Assembly (NCBI GenBank): GCA_018679315.1
Contig: JAHHLF010000148.1
Coordinates: forward strand, 1 to 13,049
Direction of reading: 5' to 3'
Source: Bacteroidia bacterium
GTDB taxonomy: Bacteria; Bacteroidota; Bacteroidia; Flavobacteriales; Flavobacteriaceae
Length of the DNA: 13,049 bases
Shown: positions 5,387 through 13,049 of the stretch, one piece after another
How positions within the stretch are numbered: position 1 is the stretch's first letter
Layout of the letters: the number at the start of each line of letters is the position of its first letter
Made by a program: the position numbers and the translations under genes
Notes under the pieces: model-generated
What the model saw: only the letters and a program-made list of their open reading frames with translations
Told to the model about the DNA's origin: nothing
Databases searched by the model: none

Positions 5387-7624
5387 ATGGAGGATAACCA
5401 AAGGCTTAGTACGATCGTTTTCGGGGATATCAAGGGTTATACTGCCCTGATGCAGGGCGACGAAGGGAACACCATGAGACTTCTCAATATTTTTAAAGAA
5501 GGTCTTGAAAGTATCGTGCCATCTTATGGGGGGCAAATCGTACAGTATTTTGGGGATGCCTGCCTGCTCTCCTTTGACAGCACAAGCCAGGCAGTACGTT
5601 GTACTTTGGAACTCCAACCCCATTTTCTTAAAAAGGAACTTCCCATTCGATTTGGCATCCACTTGGGAGAGGTGATATTTACCGAGGATAACGTCTTTGG
5701 AGATGGCGTCAATATCGCTTCCCGAATTGAATCCATGGGGGTTGCTGGCGGTATCCTGGTTTCCAAAACTGTAAGGAACCAGATTATCAATAAGCCGGAA
5801 TTCTCCCTGAAGTCCATGGGGCTTTTTGAATTCAAAAATGTTAAGGAACCACTAGAAGTCTTTGCCATTACCAATGAAGGGATCGTGGTTCCCCAGCGGG
5901 AAGAGCTGCAAGGAAAGTTCAACCCCCCCAAATCCCGTTCCAAAGCACTGAAAGTACTCCTTGCGGCAATTGTGCTGGTGGTGGTTTCCAGCATCTGGTT
6001 TTGGCGCGTGAAAAAATCACCGCTGACTGATGCGCAGCGCAACAGTTATATATCAATCCTGCCTTTCGAAAATGCAACTAACGAGGCCAGCCTTGACGGA
6101 TTTGGCACCATGGTTTCAGACTGGCTTACCTCTGAATTGATGGAAACCGGAGAGGTTAAGATCGTGGGGGCCTCAAACCTTAAGAAGGAAGTGGCGCAAG
6201 CAGGGATTTCAATTTCAGATATCACGGAAACGTTCGCCGAAAAGGGTATCGGGATGCTTTTATCAGGCAGGTACTACATTCAGGACGACCAGCTTTATGT
6301 CCAGGCCAATATCGTTGATACCCGGACGGGACTGGTAGCACACGCTCCCAATCCGATCATCCGGTCACAAACCGAAAAAGGTGAAATCCTGGAAGAGCTC
6401 TCCGATGAAATTCTGGGTTTTTGGGAAGTGCGCAACCTGAACCGGTTCCGGCAAGACCCACCCCGTTATGAGGCCTACCGCGAATACCAGGCCGGAATGG
6501 AGGATTTTGCACAGGGATATCATACCAGCGAGGCACGCCATTATCTCCTGTCCGAAACCCATTTTTTGAAGGCCTATGAATTGGATACTACTTTTCTGAC
6601 ACCACTGCTTCAACTCTGTGTCACCTATTTTAACCTGCAGCGATACACCGAACAAGATTCCCTGTATGCCGCATTGGAAGGCCGGACTAACGACATGACT
6701 AAATGGGAACGGAAGACCTGGCAGTTCGAACAGGCGAGGTTCTTGGGAAAGAACCTGGAGGCGGCCCGGATAGCGGAAGAAATGTTCGTAATGGACCCAA
6801 GTGATGGACTTGCCTTTAGCAGGGCAATGCGGGCTTATAGAAGGGCCAATTATCCCAAACGGGCCCTGGAGTTAAGGCAGAAGGCAGATTCTATGTTCAT
6901 AGGTCAACTAAAAAATCAGTATTCTTTCTCCGACTGGAGGGATGACCCCCTCTATATGCTAAGGGAATTTGATTCCATTTATGCCATGTATAACAAGGAC
7001 ATTCAAGTTTTAAATAATCCCTGGAAAAACAGGATGTATGCTCAAGTGCTATGCCAGACTGGTCATTATGAAGAAATACCTGAGCGGATCCTGATGGCAC
7101 CGGAGAGCGGTCCATTTGGAAAAGCGGTCCTTTTATCCAGAATTTGCAATACCCTCCTGCTCAATAATGAGAAAGAACTGGCACGTGACTATGCCCAGCG
7201 ACTCAAGGAATTTGCCCTAAATCATAAGGAGGAATTCGAATTTCAGCAATTGATGGGAGTAGCCGAAATGTTCATGGAGAACTATCCGAAGGCAGCACGA
7301 CATTTTGAATCCTATTTGGAAAAGGATGCGAATATCAGTGTAGTTATGCATTTGATCGCCTGTTATGCATATTTGGGGTCAACCGGAAAAATCGAGAATC
7401 TAATCACGGGTATTTCAGAGTTCCCCCGCAAAGAACAGCAAATTTTGTATTCCAGGGCAATAGCACAAACCATCCTTGGCGATCACGATCAGGCCATCGA
7501 CTTATTAGCCACGAGTATTAGCCGGAGAGCACTTTTTGAAGACTTTAATTACGGATTCGATTATCATTTGAGGCCGCTTTTTGATGATCCGCGGTTCCAA
7601 AGGCTTGTACGCCCAAAAGGATAA
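5387..7624 (+). CDS. Membrane-anchored class III adenylate/guanylate cyclase with TPR-type C-terminal region
   Basis: I chose the ATG at 5387 over a TTG at 5363, since the cyclase domain begins a few residues later; the product is 745 residues. Residues 6-163 are a class III nucleotide cyclase domain: metal-binding D14 (VFGDIKGYT) and D57 (YFGDACLLSF), and transition-state N109 and R113 (GDGVNIASR). The usual purine-specifying Lys and Asp align with Q53 and N102, so the product (cAMP, cGMP or none) is uncertain. One membrane helix lies at about 187-206. Residues 219-345 (ISILPFENATNE..., LLSGRYYIQDDQLYVQANIVDTRTG) resemble the TolB-N/FlgO-like domain of such cyclases, followed by helical TPR-like repeats to the end. 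The N-terminal cyclase is cytoplasmic and the rest periplasmic, suggesting an envelope sensor. It is convergent with the SusD gene. Confidence 0.85.
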   Translation: MEDNQRLSTIVFGDIKGYTALMQGDEGNTMRLLNIFKEGLESIVPSYGGQIVQYFGDACLLSFDSTSQAVRCTLELQPHFLKKELPIRFGIHLGEVIFTEDNVFGDGVNIASRIESMGVAGGILVSKTVRNQIINKPEFSLKSMGLFEFKNVKEPLEVFAITNEGIVVPQREELQGKFNPPKSRSKALKVLLAAIVLVVVSSIWFWRVKKSPLTDAQRNSYISILPFENATNEASLDGFGTMVSDWLTSELMETGEVKIVGASNLKKEVAQAGISISDITETFAEKGIGMLLSGRYYIQDDQLYVQANIVDTRTGLVAHAPNPIIRSQTEKGEILEELSDEILGFWEVRNLNRFRQDPPRYEAYREYQAGMEDFAQGYHTSEARHYLLSETHFLKAYELDTTFLTPLLQLCVTYFNLQRYTEQDSLYAALEGRTNDMTKWERKTWQFEQARFLGKNLEAARIAEEMFVMDPSDGLAFSRAMRAYRRANYPKRALELRQKADSMFIGQLKNQYSFSDWRDDPLYMLREFDSIYAMYNKDIQVLNNPWKNRMYAQVLCQTGHYEEIPERILMAPESGPFGKAVLLSRICNTLLLNNEKELARDYAQRLKEFALNHKEEFEFQQLMGVAEMFMENYPKAARHFESYLEKDANISVVMHLIACYAYLGSTGKIENLITGISEFPRKEQQILYSRAIAQTILGDHDQAIDLLATSISRRALFEDFNYGFDYHLRPLFDDPRFQRLVRPKG

Positions 7625-7724
7625 ATGTATCCTGGAAATAATCTTATGAGGGCTATTACGAATTAGCAATCCAGGGTTTAAACAACCGGGAATTAAAGCA
7701 TTGCATCCACAACTTGCGAAGTTA

Positions 7725-7756
7725 GAATAGTGCAACCGATGAAACCCCTACTATTC
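7725..7756. repeat. Inverted repeat between the convergent cyclase and SusD genes
   Basis: GAATAGT (7725-7731) and ACTATTC (7750-7756) form a 7-bp stem with an 18-nt loop. It sits where terminators for both convergent genes are expected, but it has no T-run on either side, so termination is only a possibility. Confidence 0.3.
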
Positions 7757-7768
7757 CATGGCCGCTTA

Positions 7769-9406
7769 TCAATTTGCCGGTGGATAGGTTGGACTGGGTG
7801 GATTTGTGTCCCAAAATACCTGCTCTGTCAGCGATTCTTTCTGTCTTAGGTTTGCGTTGTTGACCACCTCGTTCTGCGCATACAAGAGAGACCTTGGGAA
7901 GGGACCCGGGTTGGCTTCAAACATCGGTTGCAGCGTGGTCGGATAGCCGGTCAGGCGGTAGTAGGTCCATGCTTCCGCAGCTCCTCCATAAAGGGCTGTC
8001 CAGTATTGCTCCGCATAGATGTTTTCCATATCATCTCCACTGGCAGTGAGGAAATCTGAAACCACGAGGTCAATATACGATGCCACCTGGTTGGGTTGGG
8101 GCTCAAAATTTGCGAGATCTGCATTGCTGTCCAAAGCCCCGTAAGACTGTACGGTTGCAATGGATTTCGTCATGCCGCTGCGCAGGAAATTCGCCCGTTC
8201 CCCATCGGAGGTGGCCATGTAGCCCCTCCAGAAATCCACATAGGAAGACATGATGATGGGTTCGATCCCGGCTCCGCCACCTCCTAAGCCGATGCCTACA
8301 TTGCCGAAGCTGTCATCGTCAAATCGCCCGCCGGCAGGGTATACTCCAACAGCCGTAATCAGAAAATTGTCAGGAGGTCTGCCTCCACCACTGCCGTGGC
8401 TTCTTCCCCAGTATCCCAGAGGTGGGGGGCAGATGGTAAATCCACCGTCTTCATAGTGCGGCAGATTAGGGGCAACACCGCACCCCTGAACATTTTCATC
8501 CGTTGGGGCATCCACACCCGGGGTAGCATCTACCTGCCGGTAGAAGTAGTACCGAAGACGCGGATCATTCGCATCCAGCATGAGCCGCATCATCCAGTTA
8601 GATCGATACAGGCCTGCCCCTGAAGGCGTGTAATCGACGGCATAGTCTGGATGCCGGGTATCTGGTACCAGTTCCCTGGTTCCATATTGGAAGAAGAAAT
8701 CATCTTCTGCGCTGGAGATAAATTCCCCACCGGTAATAATGGAGTTGAACATGGCAGCATTTCCCGTGGTATAGGCAACCTTGAGTTTGATCGTGTTTAT
8801 GAGTTTCCTCCACTTGCCGATGTCCGCATCGTAGAAAAGATCGACTACTCCTATAGTAATTGGATCAGCGGAAAAAAGGGAGTATGCTTCATCCAATAGC
8901 TGCATAGCCCCTTCATATACTTCCTCGCCGCTATCCAATAATGGAGCAGGGAAATCTTTGGGATTCCCCGCCTGTGAAAAATTTGCCTTGGCTGCGAAAT
9001 CAACCAGCAGGATCAGTGAATGGGCATAAAGGGTTTTTGCAACCGCGATCTGGAAAGCCAGATCCCCGGTACCGGCATCCTGGGATTCAAGAATTTGAAG
9101 GTTAGGAAGGATATCTACGTAAGTCCGGGTCCAGGTACCATTGAGGGTGGGCCCCGGTAAGCAGTTGAAATAATCACTTCCGCAAGTCAAAAGGTCGATA
9201 CGCACTAGAGCAGCTGAAAGGTTGTTCAGCGCAGACATGCTGGCCGCGTATTGTAATTGAACAAAATTCAGCAATAAATTCGGATCTGCCTGATCGGGAG
9301 CCAGGTCATTCGGGCTCGTTCTCAAGTCCAGTTCTGTTGTTTCGCAGGAATTAAACAAAGCTCCCGCGGCCAAGATAATTGATACGAATCTTAAAATAAT
9401 TTTCAT
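7769..9406 (-). CDS. SusD/RagB-family nutrient-binding outer-membrane lipoprotein
   Basis: The ATG at 9406 is preferred over a TTG three codons upstream; it gives 545 residues. The N-terminus MKIILRFVSIILAAGALFNSC is a lipoprotein signal with the acylated Cys at 21. The features fit the SusD-like_2 branch: early helical segment PNLLLNFVQLQYAASM, LQILES, then a TPR-like helix IAVAKTLYAHSLILLVDF, GKWRKLINTIKLKVAYTTGN, DPRLRYYFYRQ, and the late PIIMSSYVDFWRGYMAT, YAEQYWTALYGGAAEAWTYYRLTGYP. A glycine-rich stretch (GIGLGGGGAG) precedes the last part. SusD proteins cap a SusC transporter and bind substrate at the cell surface; the substrate cannot be told. The gene ends with tandem stops TGA TAA. 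Its SusC partner is probably the one starting beyond 13049, but they are separated by about 930 bp. Confidence 0.9.
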   Translation of the reverse strand: MKIILRFVSIILAAGALFNSCETTELDLRTSPNDLAPDQADPNLLLNFVQLQYAASMSALNNLSAALVRIDLLTCGSDYFNCLPGPTLNGTWTRTYVDILPNLQILESQDAGTGDLAFQIAVAKTLYAHSLILLVDFAAKANFSQAGNPKDFPAPLLDSGEEVYEGAMQLLDEAYSLFSADPITIGVVDLFYDADIGKWRKLINTIKLKVAYTTGNAAMFNSIITGGEFISSAEDDFFFQYGTRELVPDTRHPDYAVDYTPSGAGLYRSNWMMRLMLDANDPRLRYYFYRQVDATPGVDAPTDENVQGCGVAPNLPHYEDGGFTICPPPLGYWGRSHGSGGGRPPDNFLITAVGVYPAGGRFDDDSFGNVGIGLGGGGAGIEPIIMSSYVDFWRGYMATSDGERANFLRSGMTKSIATVQSYGALDSNADLANFEPQPNQVASYIDLVVSDFLTASGDDMENIYAEQYWTALYGGAAEAWTYYRLTGYPTTLQPMFEANPGPFPRSLLYAQNEVVNNANLRQKESLTEQVFWDTNPPSPTYPPAN

Positions 9407-9796
9407 AATCACCAATAATTATAAATATAGACATTTAATCATTTAGTCCATATTTCACTCCAGGGACTATTCTTTTTCATCCGCCAATTCCCTGTCGATC
9501 ATTCCAATGATTTTATTACACTGGGCCTTCATTCTAATTAATCTGCCTTTATGATTGTCAAACTTTATCCGCATTAATACAAACCCATCTTTATGCTCAA
9601 GGGCTTAACTGGGCCTCGTAAAATAAAACTTCAGTACCATCCTTGGCACGCAATTCAATATTTTATAGCTGGAAGACAATCAAGATCCCACAAACAACCA
9701 GGAAAACTCTCCTAAGGCATAAATTAGGTGCCGGCTGAATCTATTTTCAGTGAGTAGTTGTCGGCGTATTTGACGGAAAAACCTGATCATTTCTTT
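9407..9796. other. 390-bp stretch with traces of decayed coding sequence
   Basis: There is no convincing gene. On the minus strand two short frames read like coding fragments: one reading IELRAKDGTEVLFYEAQLSP, ending at a TGA near 9600, and then, in another frame, EHKDGFVLMRIKFDNHKGRL continuing to a TAG at 9467. The second piece can also start at ATG 9574 as a 35-residue ORF ending in ADEKE. Together they suggest a frameshifted small gene, which I cannot name. The SusD promoter, if separate, would also be here; TATATTTA at about 9425 is one base off TAnnTTTG. Confidence 0.35.
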
Positions 9797-10299
9797 CTAA
9801 TTCGAGTCACAATTCGTAAAGTTGGGTTTTGGAAGGATCCATTGTGGCGTACTGAAACCAAATTGTTCGCATCGAACAACATTTCCTACATTCCATCCAC
9901 TCAGATCTTGGTTAAATTGTGTTTCATAAAACATGCGTGCCATATCCGTAACATTGCCCACATCCCATGTGCTAATGTCCTGGTTAAAAGATCTTAATTC
10001 TCAATTTCGTTAAATAGATCCGCAGAAATTAAACCGTGCATATCGGTTACCCTGCTCGTAGACATGGTAGTAACATCTGCGCCCTGTGACACCATTTTCC
10101 GCAGCATCGCCTCATCCACAATGGTATAAGTAATGCCTTTAACTGTAAAGGTGTCGGCAACAGTACCAGTAACATCACATTTTATGGTAACGTCATTGGT
10201 GTCCAGGTAGATTTTTGGATCAATCTCTGGATCTTTGGAACAACCTACCAGCAACAGTATGGCTAGCAATAAGAGCGTTGTTTTAAGAAAATCTTTCAT
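9797..10299 (-). pseudogene. BspA/DUF285-repeat surface lipoprotein, broken by a frameshift
   Basis: From the ATG at 10299, MKDFLKTTLLLLAILLLVGC is a lipoprotein signal with lipobox LVGC. It is followed by SKDPE, which resembles the surface-export signal of Bacteroidetes lipoproteins. The frame runs 101 codons to a TAA at 9994. The -1 frame then continues from 10000 to a TAG at 9797: FNQDISTWDVGNVTDMARMF, FNQDLSGWNVGNV, and the C-terminal TPQWILPKPNFTNC. These are canonical DUF285/BspA-like leucine-rich repeat units with a typical flavobacterial C-terminus. The first frame already has TSRVTDM, the same repeat, so one protein has been split. The shift must lie between 9996 and 10001, as both frames have stops outside. 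No convincing slippery heptamer is seen, so decay is likelier than programmed frameshifting. It lies 38 bp after susC. Confidence 0.8.
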
Positions 10300-10337
10300 T
10301 GGAACTTAATATTGGTTTCTTTCTTCATAAATAATTT

Positions 10338-13049
10338 CTAGAAAGATGCATTAATACCGAATGTAATTGTTCTTGGGTTCGGGAATGCAGACCAATCAAT
10401 ACCTCTAGATGGAACACCGGAACCTAGGTCACCAGTAGCTACCGTTACCTCAGGATCAGGACCACTGTAATCTGTAATCAAGAATAGGTTTTGTCCTGTT
10501 AAGGATAGTCTAAGGCTTTTGAATAAGCCATTACCCGATAGAGGAACATTATATCCAATACTGGCATTTTGGAATCTTACGAAATCGCCTTTTTCCAAAT
10601 ACCGCGTAGATAAATCCGCAGAAGTTCCAGGGGCTTCACCACTAGTAACCAAGTCCTGTGTAACATTCCGGGCGTTCGTAATTGAACCTGAAGTAAATAA
10701 CCCGTTTGCTGTGTAGTTGTAGACTGAGAATCCAAACTGACCCTGGAAACAAGCGGCAAAATCCCAATTTTTAGTGTTGTAATTAATCGAAAGACCAGAG
10801 GTTACATCAGGGAGGGCATCCTCCCCTACAAAGGTCCTATCAGTAAATGCATCACCTACACCATCACCATTTTGGTCAACAAATGTTGGCTGACCACTAG
10901 AATCAAGTCCAGCGAACTCTGCCATATAGTATGAGAATAAGGAATGGCCAGCTTCGAAACGCTGCACAAAACTTGTGGAGATACCTGAACGGGGAGTTCG
11001 TCCTGAAATCAGGAAGCCCTGGAAATCCTGGATCTCATTTTTATTGTATGCTATGTTGAAATTGGCATAGAGTTTTGAATTCTGGGTTTGAATAAAATCA
11101 TAGGCCACTGCCAATTCAATACCTTGGTTCAATATAGAACCTGGGAAGTTGCCGAATTGGTATGGACTATTACTAGGAGCTGCCGGAGGCGCCTGGAGTA
11201 AGAGGTTATCCGTTTCATTGCGATATACGTCAATACTACCGCTGAAACGATCCAGGTTATAACCGAAGTCAACACCCATGTTTAATCCAAAAGTTTCCTC
11301 CCATCGTAAATTAGGGTTACCCACTGAAACGATAGCCAGACCGTTCTGGTTTACCACAAAATCATTTTGAACAAAAAGTTCGCTAAAACGCTGGCGGGCC
11401 ACGGAGTTTCCGTATCCCAGACCTTCCTGGTTGCCGGCAAGACCCGCACTCAATCGCAGTTTCAGGGTAGAAACGCGCTCACCGATGAAGTCTTCTTCGC
11501 TGATCTTCCAGGCAAAGGCACCGGAAGGGAAGTAACCGTATCGGTTATTTGGCCCAAAACGGGAAGACCCATCTGCCCTGATGATACCCGTAAATAAGAA
11601 CTTATCTGCCAGGCTATAATTTATCCTGGCAAAATAGGATTGTAACTCATCCGTGTTATCAAAAGTATCAGTGGTCATACCCTGAACATAGCGTTCAAAG
11701 GCAAAAGGTACAGTCTCGCCAGCAACAACATCCGAGAACAAACGGTTTACAATCAATCCGCTTGTATTTACACCGTAATAAAACTGTTGGTAAGAACCAT
11801 CAATAGTGCTGGCTGCACCATTGACTGTAGCTACCAGGTCACTGGCCATTCTATTGAGGTCTGTAGTTCCAAATCCTCGCGCCTGAGCGTCATATCCACT
11901 AGTGCGGAAATCCTGGAAGGAATATCCAACAAGCACATCAATATTGGAATTGTCAAAATCCTTTTTCCAGTTCAGGGTAGCTTCCAGAAGTTTACTCTCC
12001 CTGTTTAGGACATTGTAAGTACCAAATCCTACACCTTCGATTCCGTTCAAATTCTGAACATCTTCGGAGATTACAGAAATATTCTCACCTTCTGATTTAT
12101 CATAACCCAGGTTGATCTTACCGTTCAGCTCGGGAGTCAATTTGTAGTCAATAGACCCGTTTACCAGGACCCTGTCCGTATTGGTCTGGATCTGGGAATA
12201 CGCCAGGAAGTTGGCAGGAAAGATCTGTGTTCCTCCGTCTGTAAAGTCTGGATCTGAAGGCCATGTCGGGTTCGCAGAATATGCAGCACCCAGGATATCT
12301 CCACGGAATCCTGCCCCAGCACTAAAAGGCGCGGTTTCATCATTTACTCTTGAGATAGAAGACTGTAAGCCTACTACCAGTTTATCATCCAGGAATCGAT
12401 GTTTCCAGTTTAATCGACCCGTAATTCGTTCCAGGTCTGTTTTCTCTACAATACCATTTTGAGTAGTGTACCCAAAGGTGGCACGCACATTACCTTTTCC
12501 GTAATTATTGGAATAAGACAAGTTTTGACTTTGAGAAACCGCTGTACGTGTAATGTAGTCCTGCCAATCTGTATTGGCTCCAAAATCAACGTCATTACTG
12601 TCTCCACCATAAAGCGCTACGGCCTCGAGGAAGTCTGACCTGTTAAGTAGATCATACTCGTTAGCCGGATTGGCCATACTGAGGGTTGAGGAAAATTCGA
12701 ATACTCCTCCTGAAGCACCCTTACCGCTTTTGGTAGTAATGATTACAACTCCATTCGCACCCCGTGAACCGTAGATTGCAGTTGCGGAAGCATCTTTGAG
12801 GATAGAGATGCGCTCAATATCGTTTGGGTTTAGGAAGTTCAGCGGGTTTCTTGCTGAAGTTTCACCATCACCCGTGTTTCCTGTAGGTGCCGTGTTTTCA
12901 CCCGATAACGGAATTCCATCAACCACAATTAATGGATTGTTGTTTGACCGGATGGAATTGGATCCGCGAATGTTGATGAAAATCCCCGCTCCGGGTTCTC
13001 CACTGGTCTGTTGGATGTTGACCCCGACAGCCTTACCCTGTATCAATTG
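10338..13049 (-). CDS. SusC/RagA-family TonB-dependent outer-membrane transporter (N-terminus beyond right edge)
   Basis: The frame is open to the window edge (QLIQGKAVGV...), so the gene begins outside; 903 residues are visible, and about 100-150, including signal peptide, carboxypeptidase-regulatory-like domain and TonB box, are missing. The plug domain is clear: GAGIFINIRGSNSI, NPLIVVDGIPL, and NPNDIERISILKDASATAIYGSRGANGVVIITTKSG, the SusC hallmark. The rest is a long beta-barrel with repeated aromatic strands (NLSYSNNYGKGNVRATFGY, FLFTGIIRADGSSRFG, LRWEETFGLNMGVDFGY), an Asp/Gly loop (VDQNGDGVGD), and a final TFGINASF ending in Phe. It imports oligosaccharides, peptides or other large nutrients using TonB energy with a SusD lid. 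The substrate is not evident; no glycan-degrading enzyme or sulfatase is in the window. Confidence 0.95.
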   Translation of the reverse strand, partial: QLIQGKAVGVNIQQTSGEPGAGIFINIRGSNSIRSNNNPLIVVDGIPLSGENTAPTGNTGDGETSARNPLNFLNPNDIERISILKDASATAIYGSRGANGVVIITTKSGKGASGGVFEFSSTLSMANPANEYDLLNRSDFLEAVALYGGDSNDVDFGANTDWQDYITRTAVSQSQNLSYSNNYGKGNVRATFGYTTQNGIVEKTDLERITGRLNWKHRFLDDKLVVGLQSSISRVNDETAPFSAGAGFRGDILGAAYSANPTWPSDPDFTDGGTQIFPANFLAYSQIQTNTDRVLVNGSIDYKLTPELNGKINLGYDKSEGENISVISEDVQNLNGIEGVGFGTYNVLNRESKLLEATLNWKKDFDNSNIDVLVGYSFQDFRTSGYDAQARGFGTTDLNRMASDLVATVNGAASTIDGSYQQFYYGVNTSGLIVNRLFSDVVAGETVPFAFERYVQGMTTDTFDNTDELQSYFARINYSLADKFLFTGIIRADGSSRFGPNNRYGYFPSGAFAWKISEEDFIGERVSTLKLRLSAGLAGNQEGLGYGNSVARQRFSELFVQNDFVVNQNGLAIVSVGNPNLRWEETFGLNMGVDFGYNLDRFSGSIDVYRNETDNLLLQAPPAAPSNSPYQFGNFPGSILNQGIELAVAYDFIQTQNSKLYANFNIAYNKNEIQDFQGFLISGRTPRSGISTSFVQRFEAGHSLFSYYMAEFAGLDSSGQPTFVDQNGDGVGDAFTDRTFVGEDALPDVTSGLSINYNTKNWDFAACFQGQFGFSVYNYTANGLFTSGSITNARNVTQDLVTSGEAPGTSADLSTRYLEKGDFVRFQNASIGYNVPLSGNGLFKSLRLSLTGQNLFLITDYSGPDPEVTVATGDLGSGVPSRGIDWSAFPNPRTITFGINASF

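Noticed and set aside
9758..9997. 79-codon plus-strand open frame
   Set aside because: It is antisense to the DUF285 repeats of the frameshifted lipoprotein, which read well on the minus strand.
9990..10003. Programmed -1 frameshifting in the BspA-like gene
   Set aside because: The frames fit a -1 shift, but no X-XXY-YYZ slippery heptamer or downstream stem was found, so mutation or sequence error is simpler.
10519..12462. Several open frames on the plus strand inside the SusC gene
   Set aside because: They are shadows of the transporter's reading frame; none has a start context or family resemblance.
1..13049. CRISPR arrays, insertion sequences, toxin-antitoxin or phage genes
   Set aside because: No regularly spaced repeats, transposase, integrase or paired small toxin/antitoxin frames were seen.

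Overview
The window looks like a chromosomal segment of a marine Bacteroidetes bacterium, most likely a Flavobacteriaceae member. The evidence is a SusC/SusD-type outer-membrane uptake pair, a flavobacterial-type proteorhodopsin next to a Blh retinal-forming dioxygenase, TAnnTTTG-type promoter boxes, A-rich leaders in place of Shine-Dalgarno sequences, and lipoproteins with Bacteroidetes-style signals. The genus cannot be told from the sequence alone.

Layout. Positions 1-265 (minus) hold the N-terminus of a xylulokinase-type sugar kinase that runs off the left edge. Upstream of it on the same strand, 349-1577 is a translationally coupled pair: a small single-PAS protein and a metallo-beta-lactamase-fold hydrolase that overlap by ATGA. 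Next comes blh (1685-2575, minus), divergent from proteorhodopsin (2666-3394, plus). The 90-bp AT-rich region between them carries repeated TTAAACA/TGTTTAA half-sites and a promoter box. Blh cleaves beta-carotene to retinal and the opsin binds it, so the two form one light-driven proton-pump module. A strong bidirectional terminator closes it. A 73-aa basic hypothetical protein and a small outer-membrane beta-barrel protein (both minus) follow.

Positions 4749-4974 form a self-contained tRNA-Asp(GTC) unit with promoter, gene and terminator. The gene-free stretch behind it (4932-5386) is not featureless. The tRNA trailer is present a second time in inverted orientation, and beyond it lie two ungapped 56-bp direct repeats 106 bp apart. 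Their central hairpins keep pairing through compensatory changes. This is the most unexplained structure in the window.

Positions 5387-7624 (plus) encode a membrane-anchored class III nucleotide cyclase with a periplasmic TolB-N-like and TPR-type region. The two residues that normally set purine specificity are Gln and Asn. The right third (minus strand) is a nutrient-uptake locus: a SusC/RagA TonB-dependent transporter (cut by the right edge), a BspA/DUF285-repeat surface lipoprotein broken by a frameshift, about 390 bp of apparently decayed sequence, and a SusD/RagB lipoprotein. SusC and SusD are normally adjacent, so the lipoprotein and the decayed stretch look like an insertion into the pair.
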